This document shows positions 15,921 to 24,504 of a DNA stretch of 64,000 bases, in pieces. Position 1 is the first letter of the stretch. Each line of letters starts with the position of its first letter. This DNA is from Cognatazoarcus halotolerans. Its GTDB lineage: Bacteria; Pseudomonadota; Gammaproteobacteria; Burkholderiales; Rhodocyclaceae. The notes beneath the pieces were generated by a model. The model did not search any database and was not told the origin of the DNA. It saw nothing but the letters and a program-made list of their open reading frames with translations. The DNA lies in NCBI RefSeq assembly GCF_009800965.1, contig NZ_WUAF01000002.1, positions 294,299 through 358,298 on the forward strand. Reading direction: 5' to 3'. The position numbers were made by a program, and so were the translations under genes.

Positions 15921-17273
15921 ATGCGTGATGTCGTCATCCTTTTGCTGACCATTGGCATTGTTCCCGTCATCCTGCGAAAACCCTGGATCGGCATCATTGC
16001 CTGGTTCGTGATCAGCCTGGTCAATCCTCACAAGCTGACCTGGGGATTCGCTCAGGAGCTGCCGGTTGCCAACGTCGTTGGGCTAGCCACGCTGATCGGG
16101 CTGCTGCTCACCAAGGACAAGCGGCCGATTGCGCTGTCACCCGAGATGGTTCTGCTGCTCGTGTTTGCGGCTTTCATTACCTTGACGACGATCTTCAGCT
16201 GGAATCCGCAATACGCCTGGCCGCAATGGTGGAAGGTGATGAAGATCTACCTCATGGTTTTCGTCACCAGCATGCTCATATTCGGTCCGTACCGGATCAA
16301 GACCTTGTTCTACACGGTTGCAGGCTGCCTCGCCTTCTTCGGAATCAAGGGCGGAGTATTTTCGGTGATCGGAGGCGGCCAGCACCGGGTGCAGGGGCAT
16401 GCCGGCTTCATGAACGGAAATACCGACCTGGGGCTCGGCATGGCCATGGCGTTGCCACTGATCTATGCCGTGGCAGCCGAGCAACCCCGCGGATGGCGGC
16501 GCTGGGCAGGGTGGGGTACTTTCTGGCTGACCGTGATCGCGACGATCTTTACCTATTCGCGCGGGGCGTGGCTTGGCATGGCCGCGGTGATGGGGCTGCT
16601 GTTCTTCTACAGCAAGCGGAAGCTCCTGATCGTTTCATGCATCATCCCACTGATGATCGCTGCCGTGCCGTTCATTCCCGAGCAGGTGTTCAATCGTGCG
16701 GATACGATCGAATCCTACGAACAGGATCATTCCTCGATGATGCGGATCCAGGCCTGGGGCGTGGCCTTCAATGTGGCCAAATCCAATCCGCTCGGGGCGG
16801 GTTTCGCCATCGACTTCACGCCGGACGAGCGGTGGCTCTCGTACGCCTTCTTTCTGGGCGAGTGGTACAACCAGACCCGCTCGGCGCACAGCATCTATTT
16901 TCAGGTGCTCGGGGAGCACGGCTTTGTAGGACTTGGATTGTTCCTGTCAATGCTGGCCATGACTTTCATCACGCTCAGCAGGGTGAAGGTCCACGCCAGA
17001 CGGGCGGGGCAGGCTGCCGGAAGTTTCTTCGCCTATGCAGGCGCGTTGCAGATCGGTCTGGTGGGTTACTGCGTGTCGGGTTCGTTCCTGAATCTCGCGT
17101 ATTTCGACATGCTCTACCTCTACATGATCCTGGGCGCGGTGATGATCAGGGAGCTTACTCAGGTGCCGACGCATGGAGACGCCGCATTGCAGCCGAATGG
17201 TCGTCCGAAGAATCCGTCTGTCATCGAGCAGCGCAGCGGCGTCAGTTCCGTGCTTGGCGTGCCCAACCGATAG
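15921..17273 (+). CDS. Putative O-glycosylation ligase, exosortase A system-associated
   Basis: The 450-residue polytopic membrane protein belongs to the O-antigen ligase/polymerase superfamily, in the form found beside exosortase A. It has at least ten hydrophobic helices. The central HAGFMNGNTDLGLGMAMALP and TYSRGAWLGMAA lead into a periplasmic loop (RSAHSIYFQVLGEHGFVGL) holding the family's histidine and arginine. It would transfer a lipid-linked glycan to PEP-CTERM proteins or polymerise it. GGAAG lies about 12 bases before the ATG. It is the clearest marker that this is an exosortase A locus. Confidence 0.9.
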   Translation: MRDVVILLLTIGIVPVILRKPWIGIIAWFVISLVNPHKLTWGFAQELPVANVVGLATLIGLLLTKDKRPIALSPEMVLLLVFAAFITLTTIFSWNPQYAWPQWWKVMKIYLMVFVTSMLIFGPYRIKTLFYTVAGCLAFFGIKGGVFSVIGGGQHRVQGHAGFMNGNTDLGLGMAMALPLIYAVAAEQPRGWRRWAGWGTFWLTVIATIFTYSRGAWLGMAAVMGLLFFYSKRKLLIVSCIIPLMIAAVPFIPEQVFNRADTIESYEQDHSSMMRIQAWGVAFNVAKSNPLGAGFAIDFTPDERWLSYAFFLGEWYNQTRSAHSIYFQVLGEHGFVGLGLFLSMLAMTFITLSRVKVHARRAGQAAGSFFAYAGALQIGLVGYCVSGSFLNLAYFDMLYLYMILGAVMIRELTQVPTHGDAALQPNGRPKNPSVIEQRSGVSSVLGVPNR

Positions 17274-17291
17274 CGTGGTGCGATCCCTTTC

Positions 17292-18119
17292 TCACCGTCT
17301 GCCTTTGACGCAGTAGAGCACGGTGGAGGCGGTTAGAATCTGGCCGGCCAACCCTAGAAGGCCCGAATCACGGGCCCAGCGCAGAGTGGGGCTGGTGAGT
17401 TTGCCCCGCCCCTCGTGGCGAAACAGATCGAAACGGGTGTAGCACTTGTACCCCATGGCTTCGAGATGGTGGATCAGTCCGCGGTAGGTGAACCAGTTCA
17501 CCGCCGGATACTGGGCGTGGTTGGCAAAGTGTGGATGGCTTGTTACGGAAAGGCGTTTGACCTTTCTCTTGACGAAGCCCGGATACCAGCTGTACAGCGG
17601 TAGTTCGAACTCCATCTGCTTAGGGCAAAGCACGTTGGTGGTGCTCAGATAGAGAACGCCTTCCGGTTTGAGCACGCGATCCGCTTCACTGATGACTGAC
17701 TGCCAGTCAGCCACGTGCTCCAGCAATTCCGGAAGGAGTACTACATCCTTGCTTGACGATCCGATCGGCAAGGCGGTGGCGGAGGCCGTCTCGAAATCGC
17801 CGTTGAGCCCATGTCGTTCAAGCCGTTTGCGGGCGAGTTCGACAAAATCCGCCGAGATGTCAACGCCCGAAACCCGGTGGCCGCCTTCGGCCCACAGTAG
17901 ACACTGCGCGCCGGGGCCGCATCCGATGTCCAGCACGCTGAGTCGCTCGGCGGAAAGCCCCCGACGGAGCCGCACCTCAAGTACCCGCTCCATGACTGGA
18001 ATGAATCGTGCGCGTGCGGCCGGGGAGTCGTGGTTGTCCTCGTAGTACCTACGAAAATCGGGGGCCGTCTCGTGGGTCCAGCCGTTCGACTGTTCCTGTG
18101 GTGTAGCGGCGACGTTCAT
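17292..18119 (-). CDS. Class I SAM-dependent methyltransferase
   Basis: The 275-residue protein has motif I VLDIGCGPGAQCLLWAEGG, motif II VSGVDIS and a LLPELLEHVADWQSVI segment typical of the Methyltransf_11/25 group. The C-terminal part carries basic and aromatic residues (YSWYPGFVKRKVKR). It probably acts on a glycan or lipid-linked intermediate. The ATG at 18119 is favoured because GGGAG lies 7 bases upstream; the ATG at 18125 is only 2 bases from that site. It converges with the O-glycosylation ligase gene with 18 bases between stops. Confidence 0.8.
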   Translation of the reverse strand: MNVAATPQEQSNGWTHETAPDFRRYYEDNHDSPAARARFIPVMERVLEVRLRRGLSAERLSVLDIGCGPGAQCLLWAEGGHRVSGVDISADFVELARKRLERHGLNGDFETASATALPIGSSSKDVVLLPELLEHVADWQSVISEADRVLKPEGVLYLSTTNVLCPKQMEFELPLYSWYPGFVKRKVKRLSVTSHPHFANHAQYPAVNWFTYRGLIHHLEAMGYKCYTRFDLFRHEGRGKLTSPTLRWARDSGLLGLAGQILTASTVLYCVKGRR

Positions 18120-18266
18120 GGCCATTCTCCCGAACGGGGCGATTGATGAGCCTACTCAAAAACACTAGCTCGCTATCGGCCGCGTCGCAAGCATTGACTA
18201 CGAATCAGGTCGCGCTCGCGGGAGGCGAGCCGTAAGTGCCTGTCGCACCCCGGGTCGCCTCCGGGG

Positions 18267-19508
18267 TCACGCGGCTACGACACGATCGAGCAGCGTAGCC
18301 AGCTCCGAGGTACGTGCCTGCCGAGAACACGACGCGATGAAACCCGGCTCAATGGACGCCGAAACACCGTTTCGCCACTTTTCGAGCAGCTCCCTGAGCC
18401 CAGCCTTGATGCGCTCGGGTTCGTCAAGCGGTACAACGCCCTGCTGTTTCGCACGGCGCATCAGCGCGGCCGTTTCGCCAGCCGGATTGGTTAGCGCGAG
18501 GATCGGTTTGCCCACGCGGAGGTATTCATACAGCTTTGCGGGAATCTGGGTGCCGACCTCGGCAGCCTGCAGGATCAGCAGCGCGTCCGCGTCGAACATC
18601 TCCTGTAACGCCTCTCGATACGGTACCGATGGCTCGAAATCCACAAAAGCGTCGATGCCAGCCTCGGCGACCAGAGGACGGATTGCGTCATCGTGGAAAG
18701 TGGCGCGCAGTCGCAACTTGAACGTTTCCGATGTGATGACCCCTTCGTCGGCGAGGGCGCGAATTGCCTGGAAGAGATGTTTCGGGTCTCGCTCGAGTGG
18801 ATAGATCGCCCCGCTGTGAAGGAGCACGAACCTCTTTCGCTCGGCGGCGCGGTGGTCATCGGGCGACAATCCGGCAAAGACTTCTTCGTCGTAGCCGTTT
18901 TCGACAATGCCGAAACGCTCAGCCGGAATCTCCGGATATCGTTCCCGGTACAGCTTGCAGGTGCCCGGCGTAGTGAAAACCGATCGGGTTGCGCTTCTCA
19001 CCGTGGCGATTTCGATCTTCTCGTAGGCCCGCCAGAGTGCCGGATCGGCCGGATCGTTCGGCAATACCATCGGATCCCGAAAGTCGGCAATCCACGGCAA
19101 CCCGGTTCGTGCATGTACTTCGCCTGCAATCACGTGGGCGGTCGGGATCGGATAAGTGCTCCAGATGGCCTCGATGCCGTAGCGCTTGATGATTTCGAGC
19201 GCCTTGGGAACCGCCCAGTATCTCCACGACATCCACCGATCCGGTCTGGCGAGGAACGCAGGATATCGCCGGAACAGGCCGAGATGGCGGGCCGTGTCCA
19301 GAGCAAACGCCCTTTCTACGCTCAGCCCTTCTGGAATGTCGCGCAGGAGATCGTCGTTGGGGTTCTCGTAGGCGTTACGGGTTGCAGTGAGGATTACCGG
19401 TTCCCAGCCATGTGCGGGCAGGTAGCGTGCAAAGCGTAGCGCACGTTGCACGGCACTGCTGCCGGTGAACGGCGGGAACTGGAATACGACGAAAAGGATC
19501 CGCTTCAT
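18267..19508 (-). CDS. Glycosyltransferase, GT4-like
   Basis: The 413-residue protein opens with LFVVFQFPPFTGSSAVQRALRFARYLPAHGW, the acceptor-side loop of GT-B enzymes in exopolysaccharide loci. The second half has FVLLHSGAIYPLERDP and the donor-site LYEYLRVGKPILALTNPAGETAALM. It contains no signal peptide and should work at the inner membrane on a lipid-linked sugar. It lies 147 bases upstream of the methyltransferase gene in the same direction, so the two may be cotranscribed. Sugar specificity is unknown. Confidence 0.85.
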   Translation of the reverse strand: MKRILFVVFQFPPFTGSSAVQRALRFARYLPAHGWEPVILTATRNAYENPNDDLLRDIPEGLSVERAFALDTARHLGLFRRYPAFLARPDRWMSWRYWAVPKALEIIKRYGIEAIWSTYPIPTAHVIAGEVHARTGLPWIADFRDPMVLPNDPADPALWRAYEKIEIATVRSATRSVFTTPGTCKLYRERYPEIPAERFGIVENGYDEEVFAGLSPDDHRAAERKRFVLLHSGAIYPLERDPKHLFQAIRALADEGVITSETFKLRLRATFHDDAIRPLVAEAGIDAFVDFEPSVPYREALQEMFDADALLILQAAEVGTQIPAKLYEYLRVGKPILALTNPAGETAALMRRAKQQGVVPLDEPERIKAGLRELLEKWRNGVSASIEPGFIASCSRQARTSELATLLDRVVAA

Positions 19509-19673
19509 CTCAATGAATTTCGCTGGGAAAGGTTTCGGGCAAGTTTACCGGGTTGCTGATGCTTGTCGCTCCGCGTGCGGTCCAAGTTGTCTGGCCGTGC
19601 GGATCTTGTCACGGTTGCGGAGGCGATGACCATTACAATGGTGTGCTGCACCACTTCAATGAGGAATCGATTC

Positions 19674-20297
19674 ATGCGCGTACTCCGAGTCTTACTGCTT
19701 CCGTTGGCCTTGGTATGTACGGGTGCTCATGCCTTTGAAGGCGGACGCTTCGAGTGCGGAGATCTCGAGAATCCTGTAGGGCCGTACGACTATCGAAAAG
19801 ACAAGAGTCTGCTCAGCAACGTTGAGCACAACCATTTCAACGATAACGTCAGGATGTTGAGAAAGGGCCTGAGCGGAACAATTGCTGGCGATCTGGATTA
19901 CCTGCTACGAGCATATCCGAATCATCCCGGTGGGCTGGACGCAATGGGTCGATTGGGTAGAAGGGCGAAAAGTGAGGATTTGAACGGCGCTCATTTCAAA
20001 GTGACGTGCTACTTTGACCGCGCAATGCGACTGGCGCCGGATGATCCGACTGTACGTACGCTTTACGCCCAGCATCTATGGATGACCGGGCATCGTAAAG
20101 AGGCTGTCGAGCAAATAGAAGAAGCCGAGAAGCTCGGGGCTCAGGATGCGAACACGCTTTACAACATCGGTATCATGAAATTCGACACGGGAGATAAGGA
20201 AGGGGCCGTAAAATATGCGGTCAAGGCTTATGAGCTTGGCTTCCCGTTGCCGGGTCTAAAGATGAAACTTAAAAAGGCTGGACTTTGGCGTGAATGA
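19674..20297 (+). CDS. Exported TPR protein of polysaccharide loci
   Basis: The 207-residue protein has a signal peptide (MRVLRVLLLPLALVCTGAHA). Its mature N-terminus holds CGDLENPVGPYDYR and then HFNDNVRMLRKGLSG, GDLDYLLRAYPNHPGGL, a pattern I associate with small TPR proteins in proteobacterial surface-glycan regions. Two or three tetratricopeptide-like helical pairs follow. GAGGAA lies 7 bases before the ATG at 19674, which decides the start over longer frames. Probably periplasmic; the partner is unknown. Its composition is AT-richer than the genes on either side. Confidence 0.75.
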   Translation: MRVLRVLLLPLALVCTGAHAFEGGRFECGDLENPVGPYDYRKDKSLLSNVEHNHFNDNVRMLRKGLSGTIAGDLDYLLRAYPNHPGGLDAMGRLGRRAKSEDLNGAHFKVTCYFDRAMRLAPDDPTVRTLYAQHLWMTGHRKEAVEQIEEAEKLGAQDANTLYNIGIMKFDTGDKEGAVKYAVKAYELGFPLPGLKMKLKKAGLWRE

Positions 20298-20435
20298 ATC
20301 ATTCCCGACGTTTTTGGTTGAATACCTCGTCAAGATGATTTTCCGGATTCAATGAAGATTCTTCTCAAGTCTAATATTCAGATCCCGTCGGTTATGGTGG
20401 CGGTGACGGTATTGCGTTTGTTCGAGGTGTCCTGA

Positions 20436-21902
20436 ATGGCGTCTAGTCTTGCCCGTATCGCTGCAAGAGGCGTTCTTTGGACTGGTTTCGGCCAAGTGTT
20501 GCGCCAGGTCATACAGGTGGTCAGCTCGGTCGTGTTGGCTCGACTATTGCTGCCTGCCGATTTTGGTCTGCTCGGGATGGCGATTTTCTTTGTGGGCTTT
20601 GCTCAGCTTTTTGCTGACTTTGGGATTGGATCCGCCATCATCCATCGCCAGGAGTTGGATCAGCGAATACTTTCGTCATCGTTTTGGTTCGGAGTCATTG
20701 TGTCCGCCGGTTTGGCAGTTCTTGTCTCACTCTGTGCAGAACCGGTCGCGGCATTTTATGGAGAGCCATCTCTTGTTCCGATAGTTCTCATGCTGTCCAT
20801 CAATTTGATTCTCACCGGGGCGCAAGCCGTGCCGATGGCCCGGTTGCAACAACAGATGAGGTTTGCCGACGCCGCTAAGGCGCAGGTTCTTAGTGGATTG
20901 ATTGCGGCGACGACTGCTATCGTTCTCGCGTTCGCCGGGTTTGGCGTATGGGCGTTGGTCTTCCAGCCAATCGTTGGTTCGACAGTAATGTTGGCGTTGA
21001 TGATGTACTTCGGGGAGTGGCGCCCGAGTTTCACAATGCACTGGCCTTCAGTTCGATCTCTATTGGGTTTTTCGGGACATGTCTTAAGTTCCAGCATGAT
21101 TACCTACGCAACGAGAAACGTCGATCAGTTGCTCATTGGTAGGTTTATTGGTCAGGCCGCTCTTGGTGTGTATTCTCTTGCTTACCAAATAATGCTTTAC
21201 CCCCTTCAGCATGTGTCGTCGGTCATTGTCCGTGTGCTGTTCCCAACGCTCTCGCAGATTCGGGGCGACGTGGATCGCTTCTCTTCTGCCTACCTCGCGG
21301 CTGTTGGCGTCATAGCGTTCATTACATTCCCCTTAATGGCAGGCCTCTTTGCTGTCGCCGATGATTTTGTCGTTGTCGTTTTTGGGGATAAATGGGTCGG
21401 CATGGTCCTAGTTTTGAAAGTTTTCGCATGGCTGGGAATGATGCAGAGCATAGCGACGACAGTAGGCACAATCTATTTGGCGACCGGCGAAACGAAATTG
21501 ATGCTCAAAGTTTCAACTTACAGCGCACCAGTGCTTATCGGCGGAATGGTCGCGGGTTTGTACTGGGGGATTGAGGGTGTCGCCGTTGGGTACACTCTGG
21601 CCTCATTCGGGATATTTTATTTCAGTGTTCGCGTTGCTCTAGGCGTTGCCAATATTCCGCAGTCACGTTTCTACGCCTCGTTGGCTCGACCGTTGTGCGG
21701 TTCGATTGTCATGGTGTTAGTGGTCATGTTGATCGTTCATCTCATGAGTGATTATCAGGAAATTGTTCGATTGGTGGTGGCGATATCTTCTGGTGTGGTT
21801 TCTTATGTCTTGTTGTCGTTCATTATTAATAAAAAGCAGACGAATTTTATTATTAATGTTCTCCGCAATGCCATTCGAAAAGTTGAGGTGTCCGCAGCCT
21901 AA
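20436..21902 (+). CDS. Oligosaccharide flippase (Wzx-like, MOP superfamily)
   Basis: The 488-residue protein has 12-14 hydrophobic helices and the N-terminal ASSLARIAARGVLWTGFGQVLRQ start seen in lipopolysaccharide or polysaccharide exporters of the MOP family. LARLLLPADFGLLGMA is a typical following segment. It would flip an undecaprenyl-linked repeat unit to the periplasm, where a polymerase or ligase such as that at 15921 could use it. GAGG precedes the ATG by about 8 bases. The gene is AT-richer than the flanking high-GC genes, as the next gene also is. Confidence 0.9.
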   Translation: MASSLARIAARGVLWTGFGQVLRQVIQVVSSVVLARLLLPADFGLLGMAIFFVGFAQLFADFGIGSAIIHRQELDQRILSSSFWFGVIVSAGLAVLVSLCAEPVAAFYGEPSLVPIVLMLSINLILTGAQAVPMARLQQQMRFADAAKAQVLSGLIAATTAIVLAFAGFGVWALVFQPIVGSTVMLALMMYFGEWRPSFTMHWPSVRSLLGFSGHVLSSSMITYATRNVDQLLIGRFIGQAALGVYSLAYQIMLYPLQHVSSVIVRVLFPTLSQIRGDVDRFSSAYLAAVGVIAFITFPLMAGLFAVADDFVVVVFGDKWVGMVLVLKVFAWLGMMQSIATTVGTIYLATGETKLMLKVSTYSAPVLIGGMVAGLYWGIEGVAVGYTLASFGIFYFSVRVALGVANIPQSRFYASLARPLCGSIVMVLVVMLIVHLMSDYQEIVRLVVAISSGVVSYVLLSFIINKKQTNFIINVLRNAIRKVEVSAA

Positions 21903-21928
21903 GGCTCTTATGGCGTGATGGGGGTGTT

Positions 21929-22528
21929 TTGAAAAATTTGCTCAATATATTCCTGTCAAGAATATCGATCGTTTCTTTCTATTTAAGAAACAGATTTCTC
22001 TCGAATTCGGAAACCTTCCTTTCAAGGGTGGAGCGAGCAGAAGGGTTTGATGGGATTCAAGCGCTCGTTCAACAGCTTCGTGGAGAGCAGGCGGTTTCGG
22101 TGTTGAGAAAGTGCGGAGCTGTAGTTGGATCCAAGTCCGTGATTGTCGGTGAGCTTGCGCTACAGAATGCACAGGGCGATTTCAGTGCGCTTAGGATTGG
22201 ATCGGGTTGCCACATTGGACGACAGGTGTTTCTTGATTTGGCCTCGAAAATCGAAATTGGGGATCGAGTCACCCTTTCCATGAGGAGCATGATTCTCACT
22301 CATACGGATATGGGGGAGGCTCGCAATCACCTGTCGGAGTCCACGAGAGGAGCACGGCCGGTTGCGTTGGAGAGCGATGTCTATGTGGGAGCTGGCGCAA
22401 TCTTGTTGCCCGGAGTAAGAGTTGGGCCGGGAGCAGTGATCGGCGCGGGAGCTGTCGTTACGAGGGATGTGTCGGCGGGCGACGTAGTGGTGGGGATTCC
22501 AGCGAGGTCGATTGGGCGGCCTTCGTGA
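21929..22528 (+). CDS. Hexapeptide-repeat acetyltransferase
   Basis: The 199-residue protein has a left-handed beta-helix formed by hexapeptide repeats. IGSGCHIGRQVFLDLASKIEIGDRV and VGAGAILLPGVRVGPGAVIG show the repeating I/V-G-x-x pattern. The ending GDVVVGIPAR is typical of the xenobiotic/sugar O-acetyltransferase branch. The active histidine is probably in ILTHTD. It likely O-acetylates a sugar using acetyl-CoA. The start is a TTG at 21929 after a GGGGTG-rich site; no better ATG is in frame. It follows the flippase gene by 26 bases. Confidence 0.82.
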   Translation: MKNLLNIFLSRISIVSFYLRNRFLSNSETFLSRVERAEGFDGIQALVQQLRGEQAVSVLRKCGAVVGSKSVIVGELALQNAQGDFSALRIGSGCHIGRQVFLDLASKIEIGDRVTLSMRSMILTHTDMGEARNHLSESTRGARPVALESDVYVGAGAILLPGVRVGPGAVIGAGAVVTRDVSAGDVVVGIPARSIGRPS

Positions 22529-22785
22529 TCCGGATTGTCTATTGATCATAGTTCCATCAAGAGAGACGCCGCCGTTTGGACGGGTGGGAAGGTTGTTCCT
22601 CGCGTGCCGTGTTGTATGGCATACCGCAGGTAATTGAATCGTGCTATTCATTCAGGGCTGGATTCGTCCAGCAGTTTAGTTCGAGTTGGTAGCCCCTGCG
22701 AACGGATAGGCCTTGCAGGTCTGGTTCGGTCCCGCAAGATGGTGGGCAGCAGGCAGATCTAACTAATTTGGAGTGTATGTAAGCA

Positions 22786-23772
22786 ATGGGTTCAGGAGTT
22801 AAGGTCTTGGTGACCGGGGCCGGCGGTTTCATCGGCAGTCATCTCGTGGAGCGTTTGGTGCGTGACGGGGCATCGGTAAGGGCACTTGTCCATTACAACT
22901 CACGCAACGATTGGGGGAACCTCGAGCTTCTGGAGGCCGGCATTCTCGAAAGCGTAGAGGTCATTACCGGCGACATTGCCGATCCGTTTGCGGTTCGTGC
23001 CGCGGTGAAGGGGTGCGCCAAGGTGTTCCACCTGTCCTCGTTGATCGCAATTCCGTATTCGTATGTCGCGCCGCAGAGTTACGTGACGACGAACGTGCAG
23101 GGGGCAATCAACGTGCTGCAGGCCGCGCGTGAAGAAGGCGTGGAGCGGGTGGTGCACACGTCGACCTCGGAATGCTACGGTACGGCACAGTACGTTCCCA
23201 TCGATGAAAAGCACCCGTTGCAGGGGCAATCGCCGTACTCGGCGAGCAAGATCGGCGCCGACATGATCGCCGAGAGCTATTGGCGCAGTTTCGGCCTGCC
23301 GGTCGCGACGATTCGCCCCTTCAATACCTTCGGCCCGAGACAGTCGGCCCGTGCCGTCATCCCGACAGTGATTGCTCAGGCGCTCAAGGGCGGGCCGGTA
23401 AAATTGGGTTCGCTGACCCCAACGCGCGACATGAACTACGTGGACAACACGGTGGACGGTTTCCTCAGGGTTTCCGAGGCGCCGGAGGCGATTGGCGAGG
23501 TGATCAACTGCGGTTCCGGCAGGGAGATCGCGGTGGGCGATCTGGCGCGACTGATCATCGAGATGGTGGGTAGCAAGTCGGAGATCGTATCGGACGATCA
23601 ACGCATCCGCCCCGGCAAGAGCGAAGTGGAGCGCTTGCTGGCCTGCAACGAAAAGGCGAAGTCCTTGCTGGGCTGGAGTCCGGCTGTCGATCTGGAAGAG
23701 GGTCTGAGACGGACGATTGCATGGTTCGAGAAACACCAGGCGCGGTACAAGGCCGGAATCTATAACGTTTGA
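22786..23772 (+). CDS. NAD-dependent 4,6-dehydratase, LegB-like (extended SDR)
   Basis: The 328-residue extended short-chain dehydrogenase has the cofactor loop VTGAGGFIGSHLVERL. Its catalytic TSTSECYG and YSASKIGAD segments carry the Ser/Thr, Tyr and Lys, and RPFNTFGPRQ is the substrate loop. The segment VRALVHYNSRNDWGNLE closely resembles the start of LegB dehydratases, which make a UDP-4-keto-6-deoxy-aminosugar. It leads a tight operon with a nucleotidyltransferase and a DegT aminotransferase, supporting a 4-amino-4,6-dideoxy sugar product. The LegB assignment is by resemblance, not by alignment. Confidence 0.8.
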   Translation: MGSGVKVLVTGAGGFIGSHLVERLVRDGASVRALVHYNSRNDWGNLELLEAGILESVEVITGDIADPFAVRAAVKGCAKVFHLSSLIAIPYSYVAPQSYVTTNVQGAINVLQAAREEGVERVVHTSTSECYGTAQYVPIDEKHPLQGQSPYSASKIGADMIAESYWRSFGLPVATIRPFNTFGPRQSARAVIPTVIAQALKGGPVKLGSLTPTRDMNYVDNTVDGFLRVSEAPEAIGEVINCGSGREIAVGDLARLIIEMVGSKSEIVSDDQRIRPGKSEVERLLACNEKAKSLLGWSPAVDLEEGLRRTIAWFEKHQARYKAGIYNV

Positions 23773-23781
23773 GGTGTGACC

Positions 23782-24504
23782 ATGCGAGCGATTGTACTTG
23801 CCGGTGGTAAGGGGCAGAGGCTCCGACCATATACGACGGTTCTACCGAAGCCGTTGATGCCGATCGGCGACATGCCGATTCTGGAGGTCGTCCTGCGCCA
23901 GCTCAAGGCTGCCGGGGTTACGCGGGTTACGATGGCGGTGGGCTATCTCGCCGAGTTGCTGCAGGCTTTTTTCGGGCACGGAGAGCGTCTGGGCTTGCAG
24001 ATCGACTATTCGTTCGAAGACAAGCCGTTGGGAACGGTCGGCCCATTGACGCTGATTCCTGATCTTGCTGACGAAGACGTCTTTCTGCTGATGAATGGAG
24101 ACATTCTGTGCACGATGGATTACACGTCGCTGATCCGGCATCACCGCGAGAGTGGCGCCGCGGCAACGATTTCCACGTTCAAGCGGGAAGTGAAGATCGA
24201 TTTCGGCGTGATCGAAACGGATGAAACCGGTTTGCTGACCGGTTATGTCGAAAAGCCCTCGTTTGACTACCGGGTGAGCATGGGAATCTACTGTTTCGAC
24301 AAGAGAGCGCTCGGCTTTCTGAAGAAGGGCGAGTATTGCGATTTCCCGGATCTGATAAAGATGCTGATCAAGGCGGAGGAGAAGGTGGCGTCGTATCCCT
24401 TCGACGGATACTGGCTCGACATGGGGCGTCCGGACGACTATGCGACTGCGATCGAGGAGTTCGAGTCCCGGCGCAGCGAATTCCTTCCCGGGGAGGCGGC
24501 CTGA
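23782..24504 (+). CDS. Sugar-1-phosphate nucleotidyltransferase
   Basis: The 240-residue enzyme has the nucleotidyltransferase signature AIVLAGGKGQRLRPYT with PKPLMPIGDMPI, the metal-binding LLMNGDILCTMD, and VEKPSFDYRVSMGIY. It should couple a sugar phosphate with an NTP to form a nucleotide sugar. The ATG at 23782 is chosen over the GTG at 23776 because GAGG lies 7 bases before it. It lies 9 bases after the dehydratase gene, and its stop shares bases with the next start. The base it uses (UTP, CTP, GTP or dTTP) cannot be told. Confidence 0.83.
   Translation: MRAIVLAGGKGQRLRPYTTVLPKPLMPIGDMPILEVVLRQLKAAGVTRVTMAVGYLAELLQAFFGHGERLGLQIDYSFEDKPLGTVGPLTLIPDLADEDVFLLMNGDILCTMDYTSLIRHHRESGAAATISTFKREVKIDFGVIETDETGLLTGYVEKPSFDYRVSMGIYCFDKRALGFLKKGEYCDFPDLIKMLIKAEEKVASYPFDGYWLDMGRPDDYATAIEEFESRRSEFLPGEAA

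Noticed and set aside
16226-17308. 360-codon open frame on the plus strand
   Set aside because: It overlaps the O-glycosylation ligase in another frame and lacks membrane or enzyme motifs; shadow of high GC.
19590-19640. TGGCCG...CTTG sigma-54-like stretch and TACAAT before the TPR gene
   Set aside because: The sigma-54 spacing is two bases off and no -35 pairs with the TACAAT at a proper distance.
20385-20425. Possible sigma-54 site (GG...TTGC) upstream of the flippase
   Set aside because: Only the GG and TTGC elements match, and the start would fall almost on the ribosome site.
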